In this document: positions 1-10,500 of the stretch, piece by piece
How positions within the stretch are numbered: position 1 is the stretch's first letter
How the letters are laid out: each line of letters starts with the position of its first letter
DNA from: Cytidiella melzeri
Taxonomy: Eukaryota; Basidiomycota; Agaricomycetes; Polyporales; Irpicaceae
Assembly (NCBI GenBank): GCA_022592445.1
Contig: JABYQR010000215.1
Coordinates: 1-64,000, forward strand
Direction of reading: 5' to 3'
DNA length: 64,000 bases
The notes under the pieces: model-generated
Told to the model about the DNA's origin: nothing
Seen by the model: the letters and a program-made list of their open reading frames with translations, nothing else
Database searches by the model: none
Translations under genes and position numbers: made by a program

Positions 1-39
1 CTCTACAAATCCTCTAGAAATAGAGGTAGCCGGACCATG

Positions 40-1815
40 ATTGATCCAATTTGCTATCAATAACATAATCACTTGTAATTCTGCTCCTGCAGTTTACCAA
101 ATCCTTTCTAGATTATTTAACATAGTTCAACACCATTGAGAAGAAGACACACGTCAAACAATCTTTATCTCCATGCTCTACTCTCCAAGCTTTTTTAACT
201 CTGTACTCACACCCATTGTTGCATTACAAACAATACAACACAGTCCCTCTTCTTGCATGAATGATTGTGTGCTCCAGTGAAGACAAACCACCAGCTTACT
301 TTACATTACTCATTGAAGAAGCTATTCCCAACAGAATTACTTGTTCAGGCTGCTGCCAGTACCAAGTTTACTTACAAATTTGGCTCAAAAAGTAATATTT
401 TATTCAATTTTCAGGAGTTGTACTTGCCGCTTGCTGGCCTGCTAACGCTAGTTATAGCCAGTCTACTGGAAAAAGTTACTCAAACTCAGATTCAAACTCC
501 CCTCTTGCTTGGCACATGATGTCAAATTCTGGTCAGGTACATATACAGCAATCTACAGACATTACTTGCTCTCTGAACAAGTGATAAATTCATTCAGAAG
601 ACATGCCACAAATATTATTGGCTCTGAGCAAGAACTACCAGTACTTTGGAAGCTTACCACACATTCTCAGCCCCTACATTCTTGGCCACTGTATGGTTGT
701 GGCTGCATCAGCAGTGAGCACTGCACCTGGTTGTTCCACAAAGTTTCACCACCATTAGTTGCTCTCTAAACAGAAGTTACAATCAGAACACAGCCTGTGA
801 CAGTTGCAATGGGGGTGAGGCAGTTCAGACATCAACATGATGTGTTGGCATCAGCAGCAAGCACTGCATCTGATTGTCCCACAAAGTTTCACAACCATCA
901 TTTGCTCTCTAAGCAGGAGTTACAATCGGAACACAGCCTGTGGCAGTTTCAATAGAGATGAGGCAGTTCAGAAATCAACAGGACACATGTAACATGTTCT
1001 GGGAGTCAATCTGACAAGACACCCTCAAGCCCTTCATTCTTGAAACAAGTGATTTTTTGTCATCAGCAGTGAGTTTTGATGAGCACCACAAGTGATTGTT
1101 GCATCAGCAGTGAACACTGCACAAGATTGATGAAAACATATATGGATCCCTTTGCTACCATTGGTGAATACCTTCATCAATGTATGGCTCCTTTTCCCAC
1201 AACCAAACTTATCAATTGTAGTACAGTCAATTTATCCCAGATCAAGTTGCCCATCAAAGGCGTCAGCAATAGCTAAGGTCCTTACTAAGGTCAATATTCA
1301 TAACCAGCTTACTTGGCAAGGTCCTTCCTATGAATAAAGTTGCTTACTAAGGTTTTTTCCTGTACCAAAGTTGCTGGTTCAAGTAACTATTTCAAGCTAT
1401 ATGACTTAATCAATTTGCTATCAGTAACATCATTACTTGTAACCCTGCTCCTGCAGTTTACCCAAATTGTATCTCAATCATTTAACATACTTCAACATCA
1501 TTATGAAGACACACGTCAAACAACCTTTATCTCTACGCTGTACTCCACAAACTTGTTTTGATTCTGTACTCACACCTGTTGTTGCACTTCAAACAATACA
1601 GCACAGTCCCTCTTCTTTCCTGAATGATTGTGTGCTCCAGTGGAGACAAACCACCATCTTACTATACATTACTTATCAGAAAGCTATTCACAACAAAAAT
1701 ACTTAGTCAAGCTGCTACCAGCAGCCAGTTTACTTGTGACTCTGGCTCACAAGATAATAGTTCATTCAATTTTCATGAATTGTACTTGCCGCTTGCCGGC
1801 CTTGCCAACACTAGT
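40..1815. repeat. Diverged direct duplication (about 400 bp x2)
   Basis: The stretch at about 40-450 recurs, diverged but collinear, at about 1405-1815. Shared landmarks include ctgctcctgcagtttacc, gaagacacacgtcaaacaa, gattgtgtgctccagtg and gtacttgccgcttgc. Both copies are AT-rich with no convincing reading frame. This looks like an old transposon-derived or satellite-like block; no terminal repeats or transposase were seen, so the class is unknown. Confidence 0.75.
695..985. repeat. Tandem pair of about 145-bp units
   Basis: The first unit starts at about 697 and the second at about 845. Both carry catcagcag followed by gagcactgca or caagcactgca, then cccacaaagtttca or a close variant, then gttacaatc and gaacacagcctgtg, and end with gaggcagttcag. 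The spacing is about 145 bp. No coding potential is visible. A short relative of the first part (catcagcagtga) recurs near 1061 and 1106. Confidence 0.7.
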
Positions 1816-2085
1816 GACAGAAGACAATTGACATCTTTATGGAGTAAATGAATTTGCTGCCCATGAAGAACTCATTCGTAACATAGGCTGAAACAAACAT
1901 GCATCTTTGGTATTGATCTGTCACCATACCCACTGTAGTTGCAATACTAGTACTCTTCTTTACCAGGTTTGACCTTGAGGTTTTTGTGCCATTAGACTAA
2001 GACGCCCCACACTGTTCATGCACACTTGTTCACATATATTCAATCTTATTCACGCAATATTCATGTCTCACCAACACCCAAATTT

Positions 2086-2515
2086 ACAGAGAGGCTCTGC
2101 ACAACACAGCAATACGAAACACATGCCAGGTAGCTTGGATCACAATTTGTGGCACTTGGTAGGCTGTGGTCTTCATGTCTCACTAATGTATCTACCGGGA
2201 GGCTCTGCACAACACAGTAATACCAAACAGATGCCAGGTAGCTTGGATCACAATTTGTGGCACTTGGTAGGCTGTGGTCTTCATGTCTCACCAATGTATC
2301 TACCAGGAGGCTCCGCACAACATAGCCATGCCCTACAGTGCCACTTAGCTTGGATCACAATATGTTCCACTCAGTAGACTGTGGTCATTATGTCTCATCA
2401 ATGAAGTTACAAGGAGGCTCCGCACAACACAGCCACGCTATACAGTGCCACATAGCTTGGATCACAATATGTTGCACGCAGAAGGCTGTGGTCCACATGT
2501 GTTTGTCAAACACCT
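2086..2515. repeat. Tandem repeat, four units of about 105-112 bp
   Basis: Units begin at about 2091, 2203, 2308 and 2416 with ggctctgcacaacacag or ggctccgcacaacacag. Each continues through agcttggatcacaat and gctgtggt. The first two units are nearly identical and the last two more diverged. The open frames across them on both strands are by-products of the repeat and should not be called genes. Confidence 0.8.
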
Positions 2516-2859
2516 ACCTATTGACTTGGAACAAGCAATAATGTGTCTCACTCTCAGCTCACACCACCCAGGCTATGTAGTGTCTCTTGCTCTACAATAT
2601 CTTACCTGCCATAGCAGAGTGTAGTCCCCCTTGTTGTGCAGTACTGTTGCCAATGGATACCCATGACTTCATCACTATATGCACATCATGATTGCAGAAC
2701 ACAGCCTGCAGCTGTGTCACATCTTTACACAGCCAATGTTTTAGACACTTCCAACTCCTATCATTCCTCACAGCAGCATGTGCTGTGATATATAAAGTCC
2801 CTTGCAACCACCTTCAGCCTCTGCACATACACCTTCTCTCCTCCAGTTGTTTTCACTGT

Positions 2860-3195
2860 GTCAGCGCTGGTCGGTGAGTACATTGCTGTCTGCATTGTAC
2901 TGGTGTTGGGTTACCATACTAAGATTGTCCTTGCAGCTAGCTCATAGCCTTGTACCTTAACACACTTCCATTGCTCCGGGCCTTTCCATTGCTTCAGCAC
3001 TGGTCAGTAAGTACACTATTGTTTGCTTTGCACTTGTACTGAGATTGTTCTTACAGCTAGCTTGTACCTTAGCGCCCTCTGTTGCTCCAGGCCTTGTCAT
3101 TGCTTCGGTGCTGATTGGTCAGTACATTATTGTTTCCTTTGCACTTATGTGGTGTCACTGTACTGAAATTGTTCTTATGCAGCCAGCAGTCTTAT
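2860..3195. repeat. Tandem repeat, three units of about 112-135 bp
   Basis: Units begin near 2862, 2996 and 3108 at gcgctggtcggtgag, gcactggtcagtaag and gtgctgattggtcag. Each contains a gt-rich stretch, then a pyrimidine tract with cttgcag, cttacag or tatgcag. The repeat unit thus carries splice-donor-like and acceptor-like motifs. It lies immediately upstream of the secreted-protein gene and may form its 5' untranslated region or promoter. Confidence 0.6.
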
Positions 3196-3241
3196 CATTT
3201 GAAACCCCCCTCAAAATCCTCCTTTGACCTCCTATCCTGTC

Positions 3242-3730
3242 ATGCATTTCCCAAACTCTCTCATTCTGTTTGCCGCCGCTGTCACTGGGGCATTCTACAC
3301 GGTGACTGTGTCTGCCACCCCATACGGCACTACCGAATCCCTCCATCTTACTTCCTTCGGCAACCTCAACAGACGGACCACAGGCACAGGCGACTTTGCC
3401 AGTCCGAATGTCCGTCGTCAAAATAATTTCATCAAACGGGCACTACCAGTTATATCAGAAGATGAATACTTAATAACGCTCTACCAATCGCTACGCGACA
3501 GGCTACCAACACCCCATGCATTTTCCGGCATGTGGAGGTGGGCGCAAAATACAGAGACAAAGCCTGCATCTGACGGTACCCCTAACAACAAGACCCTGCG
3601 GGACATGTGGGATTTCAAGGAAGCTGTATATCGCGAGTTTCCTGCAAATACTGCCGAAGGCGTGGCTGTGCGAAGTCCGGATTCAGCACAAAAGATCCTA
3701 GCAAATTTCCATACCGCATACAGAAGGTAG
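3242..3730 (+). CDS. Small secreted protein, unrecognised
   Basis: This is a 162-residue open frame. The first ATG at 3242 is followed by an N-terminal hydrophobic segment (MHFPNSLILFAAAVTGAF) ending near a small-residue VSA site, which is a good secretion signal. The mature part is hydrophilic, with a basic patch (NLNRR, NVRRQ) that could be a Kex2-like processing region, and has no cysteines. I recognise no domain. It sits between a repeat-rich block and conserved genes, as effector-like small secreted proteins of fungi often do. The stop at 3728 is followed by about 380 bp with no clear gene. It could be the first exon of a longer gene, since I could not exclude a downstream splice. Confidence 0.5.
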   Translation: MHFPNSLILFAAAVTGAFYTVTVSATPYGTTESLHLTSFGNLNRRTTGTGDFASPNVRRQNNFIKRALPVISEDEYLITLYQSLRDRLPTPHAFSGMWRWAQNTETKPASDGTPNNKTLRDMWDFKEAVYREFPANTAEGVAVRSPDSAQKILANFHTAYRR

Positions 3731-4110
3731 ACCTTTTGTTGGCATCTAGATATCCAGTAGTACCTCTACAGCGCATACAGTTGTGTAACCGCCAGGAGAG
3801 TGTGCATTATTCCGTTATCAGTAGCAGAGTGAACCTCGTACGCCTCGCCAAACGGGCATAGATACTAGTCTACAAAGAGTTCGAGCAATCCACGAGAGAA
3901 ATTACCTGAATAGTCAGAAGGATCGCTAATTTGGATAGTATTTGTACGCAGCCCACCGCGACCACAACCTGCAGCGAAGTCGTGACAGGTGATATGGCCT
4001 TTGAGGAGTTCGAGAGCGACTATCTAGGCTGCACGAAGGACTTCGCGCAGGAACTGTTTATGCTAAACACCACCGTCGTCAAACGTGCCATATTCCATCA
4101 CCCCCACATT

Positions 4111-6904
4111 TTACCTCCCATAGTTGTCCGCGTAAAACGGCGTCACCAACGTCGCCCGATCATCATTCGCCGGCCTCGCACTCTGCGCACTCTGCCCCCT
4201 CCCAAAAAACTTGCCTATCCTGCCCATCATACCCCCTCCCCCATCTCCATCCCACTCATCGTCGTCCCCCGCCCCTCCTCCCCCACTCAACTTCCCTCCC
4301 CCGCCCGAGCCTACGCGTACGCTACTCGGGTAAAAGGCGTCCACAGCCTTCGCCAGTCTCCCTAACCCCGTCGTCCGGTCGCTCAACGACCGCCTCGAAT
4401 CCTCGAGCGCGCCGACGAGGTACTGCGCGAGGTCGGGGAACGAAACGGGGAGCGTGATGAGCGGCATCGAGTTCGTGCACGGCACATTGTACCATTTCTG
4501 CAACGGACTGTCTGCGGGTTCGCGTAGGTGTTGGGGCGTGGGCGAGAGGGTGTACGAGAACGGGAGGACGGAGGGGTCGGACAGATTTCGGTACTTGTTG
4601 TACCGCGTGTCGGCCGGCGGGGGGTAGTCTATTGTCAGGTAGAGGATAACGTGCCAGTTCGGTGATGTTGCGTGTACCTAGTTTGTTATGAATATAGCCC
4701 GTGTACTTGTTTAGAGCTGCTAAAGAAAGAAGAAAAAACATTTTGCTCTCACCTTCACGAAATTTATCACCACTCTCAAATGCATCGCCGTTTTCACCTT
4801 GCCCTGCGCCTCGATAGTAGGCTCAATCCTCGTCTCGCTCAGAAGCGCCATCAATCGCACTAGGTTGCGCCAGTTTGGCGCCTTGATATGCAGGGGCGGG
4901 GAGCGGCCGTACGGTAGCGCAATCACATCCGGTAGCTGGTCAGGATATGGCTCGAGCTGGGGAGTAATCACAGCAGGGGCAAATCCAATCGCTACATCGA
5001 ACGATAGATCCGGTTCGGTCATGTGTATACCGCCACAAAAAACGACGGTTGTACTCACTAACACCCAGACACAATTCCGGATCCACAAATTGCCTTCCCG
5101 GCACCGGCCCCTGCTGCAGAGAACTGTCGCCGTTGAGTGCGGGTTTGGTCGCGTTGGTGGTATGAGCCGACGGCGAGGAATGCGCCACGCACGACTCTGA
5201 CTCCTCGTGGCTTTCGTTCACAGACGGCAACGGCTTGCCACCTGATACTCTTGGAAGGAGAGGAGAAGCCGACGGTACGGAAGCCGACTCTGTTGGTGAC
5301 CCAGTGGCAGAAGACAGCCTTGACACAGACTCAGAATAAGATGGCGAGCATCCCGAGTGCACCTCAGGGGTCGACGAAGGATCCGTAAACTGACTGGGCA
5401 CAGCGTTTGCAGAGGTACTACGGTACAAGCCAGAGGCTGCTGAATCCGAAACGTCGTATCCAGAATGAGCTGAAAAGGTGTGTGGGCGGCTCAAGGTTGC
5501 AATGGAAGGCTTTTTCGGGACGATCTTGGACGGTGTAGTGTACGATGACCCTTCGTGCACCACAGCATCATATTGCGGTAAACCATATTCTTCGTTCACC
5601 GAAATTGTATTCGCGTTAACCTGCGCAGGTGTATCTTGCCGCGACTCCGACGCCTGCCTATACTGCTGTTGCTCCTGTGCTCGCCTAGCGTTCTCCTGTT
5701 CATGCTGCATCCGTCTCACCTGCTCCTGCTCCTCTTGAATCCTTCTGGTTTGTTCTTCCTGCAACCTTACAGCCTGCTCGTGTTGCTCCTGTGCCCTCCT
5801 AGCCTCCTCGCGTTCTTCTTCTTCTGCGAGGCGGCGAGCGAACGCTTCGTCATCCGTCATTCGTTTCAAAGAGTCTGCTCTGTGTCTCGCCCCACCAACA
5901 TTGCTGACTTCTGGGTTTGATGCGCTCGATGCACCAGATATAGATGGGGTATGCTCCTGGGAACCAAAATAGCTCGTCTGCAGATGCAGGAGGGAAGGGG
6001 CGGAAGCAGCCACTTCGTGGAACCCGTAAGACGTCGGAGAGCTCGTCTGTGGTACATCCTCATAAGACAACCCCGTACTCGAGCCTGATGGTGCAGAAAC
6101 ATGCGACGACAACAACTGAACGCGCAACGACTCCTGCATCGCACGCGCGAGCTCCTCATCTTCTCGCCTTTGCCGCACAGCTGCGTCTCTAACAGACTGC
6201 TCAAGTGCACGTTTCAGCTCCTCGTCTTCATTGATCTGGGGCTGCGGTGGTTGATGGGACTGAGGTCCGCCATACACGGGGGGAGAGAAAGTGGTGTTGG
6301 CAGATGGTAGCCGCGAAGAGCTCGGTGGACTGACCCGCTCGGCACGAGGAAAGGAATCGTACGGCTGAGATTGTGATCGCGAGTAGCTTTCGAGTGTTGC
6401 AGGTGCAGTGGGTAGCGGTGGGTTGTAAGACGGCTTGGGAGGGAGTGGGGGTTGATTGAAATCGGGTTTTCTGGGCACAGGAGGAGGTGCAGGAGGTGCA
6501 GAAACAGTATGCTTGAGCGGAGGTGCGACTAAAGGTTGGTGATGACCTGGTATCTCCGGCATGGGGAACGACGGCGCTCCAAAAAATAAATCCTCCATGT
6601 CTGCCCGAGATGAAGTCCTATTGACAGAACGAAACGCCCCACCACTCCCTGGTTGCAGAATGGTTGGGATTGAGGGCGTAGGGATGGATACATGGTGCAG
6701 AGGAGGAGACGAGGGCCCACCGACGGGATATCCTGGCTGCGGCTGAGATGATACGACAGGGTTATAGAAACCAGATACAGGACGTTGAACGTACTGTGCC
6801 CTGGGATCGACATGAAGCTGCTGTCGAGTTGGCTTACCATTAGGTGGATAAGGACCTGCTGGCATGAACGGAGGATATCTGCTGTCTCCCCATTGGGATG
6901 TCAT
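4111..6904 (-). CDS. Ubiquitin-interacting-motif protein with conserved C-terminal region
   Basis: Exons are 5059-6904, 4753-4991 and 4111-4677 on the minus strand, giving 883 residues; introns are 67 and 75 bp. The N-terminal two thirds is proline/serine-rich and disordered. Two consecutive UIM-like helices (EDEELKRALEQS near residue 225, EDEELARAMQESL near 250) fit the UIM consensus of acidic residues followed by A..S. A long Glu/Arg/Gln-rich helical stretch (about 350-420) follows. The C-terminal 250 residues look globular (start GFAPAVITPQ, then NWHVILYLTIDYPPP) and end in a Gly/Asp-rich tail. UIMs bind ubiquitin, so a role in ubiquitin-dependent trafficking or signalling is inferred. I do not recognise the C-terminal domain. 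Confidence 0.75.
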
Positions 6905-7556
6905 AGGAATGAAGTGCTAGTAGGTATAGGCTGGATGATCAGGCCGGAATGAACGAACAAGAGATGACTTGAACGCTACAGGTTATGTACGCTGGTCTTG
7001 GAATAGACGATGGACGAGTTATCGGTCAAGGAGACATTTGTAGGATTAAGTGCGCAGAGACTTGTGGCAGTACCGAAGCAAAGAGTGCTCTCAGGCTCCG
7101 CGGCGGTAGTGGGCTCAAGACGCTCAGATTGATATTGCGCGTCAGTGCCGGTTTCGCTGCTCCTCATTCAAACACACTTTTTTCCTTTTCTCCATGGACG
7201 GGCACAGCAGATAGCTTCCCTGCTCGATTCGACAGTAGGAAGCCAAACAACTCTAGCTTACAGGGGAACAAAAATGTAGTATTGAGAATGAATGCAGAGC
7301 AGATGTGGGATTGCGAAAGATATTGAGAATGATGCGATGCTAAGAGAGAAATATGCATGATGATGATAATGAGGGTGGGCGTCGGTGGCAGTTACGTGAT
7401 CAAACTTGGGAAGGAAAATGGCGAAGGATGGGCGACAGATTAGTGAGAGAAGGTGGGCATGACGATGGACAATAAGTGAAACCATGTACGAAACGCGTGC
7501 GAAAGAACTGCACGAACGAACATACGTACGAGCGGCAGAGTCCATCCTCACGCAGG
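6905..7556. other. Intergenic, no gene seen
   Basis: About 650 bp between the start of the UIM-protein gene and the stop of RIM15. It should contain the promoter of the former and the 3' untranslated region of the latter. Short open frames occur on both strands, but none shows splice structure or recognisable sequence. Confidence 0.6.
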
Positions 7557-10500
7557 CTACCGTGTAGAGACGAGCGTCGCCATGGACGCAGCCGGCGCTG
7601 ATGCACCAGTTGCTCGACTGCGACTAGGAGCCGTTGAAGTCTTGAAACCTAGCTGTCTCATGACTGACAACAGGTCCGCTTTCTGAACCGGCTTCGCAAC
7701 GAATGCAGAGAATAGGTTGCTCCCCTCCGTAGGATCTGAGCCTCCGTACGCACTGACCGCAATAATGGGACAGTTCGCATTCTTGTTGTTCGTGGTTTTG
7801 ATATATCGAGCTGCACCTTCGCCGTCGACTGCACAACACAACGTAAGGTAGTGCCACAAGACAAATTGATTAAAAAGACTCACGAATAGGCATGTGAAGG
7901 TCCATCAAGATGCAGTCGAACTCTGCAATATATCGTTAGAACAGAAAACATTGACACGGTGGTCTCTCGCTTACTGATATCTCCCATTGCGACACTGATG
8001 GCTTCTGAACCGTCGGCGACCACAACGCAGCGACATCCTAGCCGCATAAGCAGCGTCTCAATGATCTTCGCGGTGATAGGATTGTCTTCAGCCAACAAAC
8101 ACGTCAACGCTCGGTCTTGCGGGTCAGGAGCTCTCTTCAGATCCACAGACGCTACGGACGACGGCGGAGTGTGTGTTTCCCAGCGCTGGTTGTCTTGAGA
8201 AGCCGCTGCTGACCATGTATCTGACTGCGAGCCGTCCCCACTGGTTGACACGGAGGCAGTACGAAGGCGACTCGGCATCGAGTTCCGACGATGGATGTCG
8301 CCCTCGAGATGATTGAGTTTGAAACGCTCGATGGCGCCATAATCAGATGGTTTCCTGGCATGGCTACCAGCACTACCTGGCGTCGGGGGACCACGGGAGG
8401 GAGATGACGCGATAGAAGAGGTTGACGTGGTTGGAGAAGGCGGGTTCGTCGTCGGTGGCTTTGTAGGATTCTCAACCGTCGTTATAACACTCGAAGGCTT
8501 CTTGATACGATTCGAGATGGACTTGCGTCGAGAATGAATCGGGCTCGGTTCGGAGAGCGTGTGAGTGAGGGGCGCAAGCTGGTCGGTCCTCAATTTGCGG
8601 ATCACGTCATCATTCGCCTGCTTCAGTACCGGCAGATTCTTGAAGCTGAAAGACCCAAAGTCGTCGTCGCTCGGGGTGGTTGTCGTCTCACGGCCCAAGA
8701 CGGGGATAGGTGCAACTGTGGAAGCGGTGTTGGCGTCTGAGGCTAACAAGGGGCTATCAGATACGGAGCCTGACGTCGGGACTGGACGGTCATCATCGTT
8801 GAACAGCTGCAACACTGCGCCTCTCGGATCAAAGTAATCAGTCGATTCGGGGTCAGTAACCTGAGGGATGAACGCAGCCTCCGTAGTTGTGACATTGTCC
8901 CAGTCGATGTCCTTGAGGAAGGGATGAGCTTTGACTTCCTCTGCACCATTGGCACCAAGACGTCGTGTAGGGTCCAGAGTTATCAGCCGTTGAATGAAGT
9001 CTTTGGCCTCGTCCGAGAGTTCGATGTAGTCGTCGTGCCACTCCAGGTGCCCTGAGAGAATGTTCTCGAACACCTTCTCAGGCGTTTCATCATGGAAGGG
9101 AGGAATACCGTAAAGGAACTCGTATGTGATCACTCCCAGAGCCCACTGAAAAGCAAGCAATTAGTAAGAACATAGACAGCTAATTTGTACAACTTTACCC
9201 AATCAACGGCAGCATCGTCTCCACGCAATCCCAGAATCGTCTCCGGTGCAAGGTAATCCGGTGTCCCTACCACTTTCTGGTCTCCAGGTGGAGTACCGCC
9301 AGGGGTAAGAGTGGGATGAGAACGAAGATCCGTTGTCAATTCCGTCGCGAATGATTGGAGCGGGCTGTCGTTGAGCTGTCTACCGCTTCTCCTCGGGAAG
9401 AGGTTGTAGACGGACTCTGAGCCACTCGATTCACTAACATCATCTGTAAGGGGTAGATAAGGCGAAGATCCCGGGCGCGGATTGGATTGCGTGCGCTGGT
9501 TGAAGTACGAACCGTGCAAGTCCGCTGCGAGCAGCGGAGACGACATGTATGAGTCGATTGACGGCGGGCGCGAATTGTGCCGTGGTCGCGGACGGATGCC
9601 ACGCTCCACGGTGAACTGGCCGCCGTCGCGGGTCTGCCGACCAAGTAAACCAATCCTGCTGAGCCCGAAGTCAGTAAGCTTGAGGTGACCATGTTGATCG
9701 ATGAGAAGGTTGTCAGGCTTGAGATCACTGCAAATCATGTTAAGGTGGGGAATTGACCGCTTAATACAAGTCATACATACCGATGCACGATGCCAATCTG
9801 GTGAAGTGACTCTAGACCCATGACAACTTCAGCGATGTAGTTCTTGGTCCATTCCTCGGGAAGATTCCCAAGAGATTTGATTAGCGCGGCACAATCGCCG
9901 CCATTAAGGTATTCCATGACAAGATACAGGTTTTCCTTGCTCTGGAAAGTGAAGTATAGTTTCGCGACGAAAGGCGATTCGGACTGCTTCATGAGAATCA
10001 TACGCTCAGCTTTGACATTTGTAATCTGATTCTTCGCAATCATGTCTGCTTTCTTCAACACCTTGATAGCAAAGTAGTCGCCCGTAACCTTCTTCTTGGC
10101 GAGAAAAACGGATCCAAAAGCGCCTTTGGAGATGGGTTTGATGATCTCGAAGTCCTTGATCGACGTCGGAGTGGTACGAGGTGCCGGCGCAACAGAGGGC
10201 AAGCGAGGTGAAAGGGGAATGTTCGACATAGAAGCTGTAGGGCTAATCATGGGCTGCGCAGTCGAATGCCGTCGATGAGAGCGGCGAGCAGTGGCGGGGT
10301 CCTGTGGCAAATTCATAGGTGAAATAGGTGGGGTAATCAATAACTTAGGTTCCAGATTCTGAGGAGACTTTCGTGATCGTATGGCGAAGGATGTGGTAGC
10401 GGATACTGGAATGGGCTGACTTATGCCCTCGTTGAGATCCATAGGTGGAGGAATATCTTCCATTGCAGAAGCAGCGACAATGGGAGCAGCGAGAGCGAGA

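Noticed and set aside
2061..2318. 85-codon minus-strand frame with repeated segments
   Set aside because: It is generated by the tandem DNA repeat; no start context or splice signals support a gene.
4322..4741. 139-codon minus-strand frame
   Set aside because: An alternate frame of the last exon of the UIM protein; exon joining in the other frame gives an exact multiple of three and a coherent sequence.
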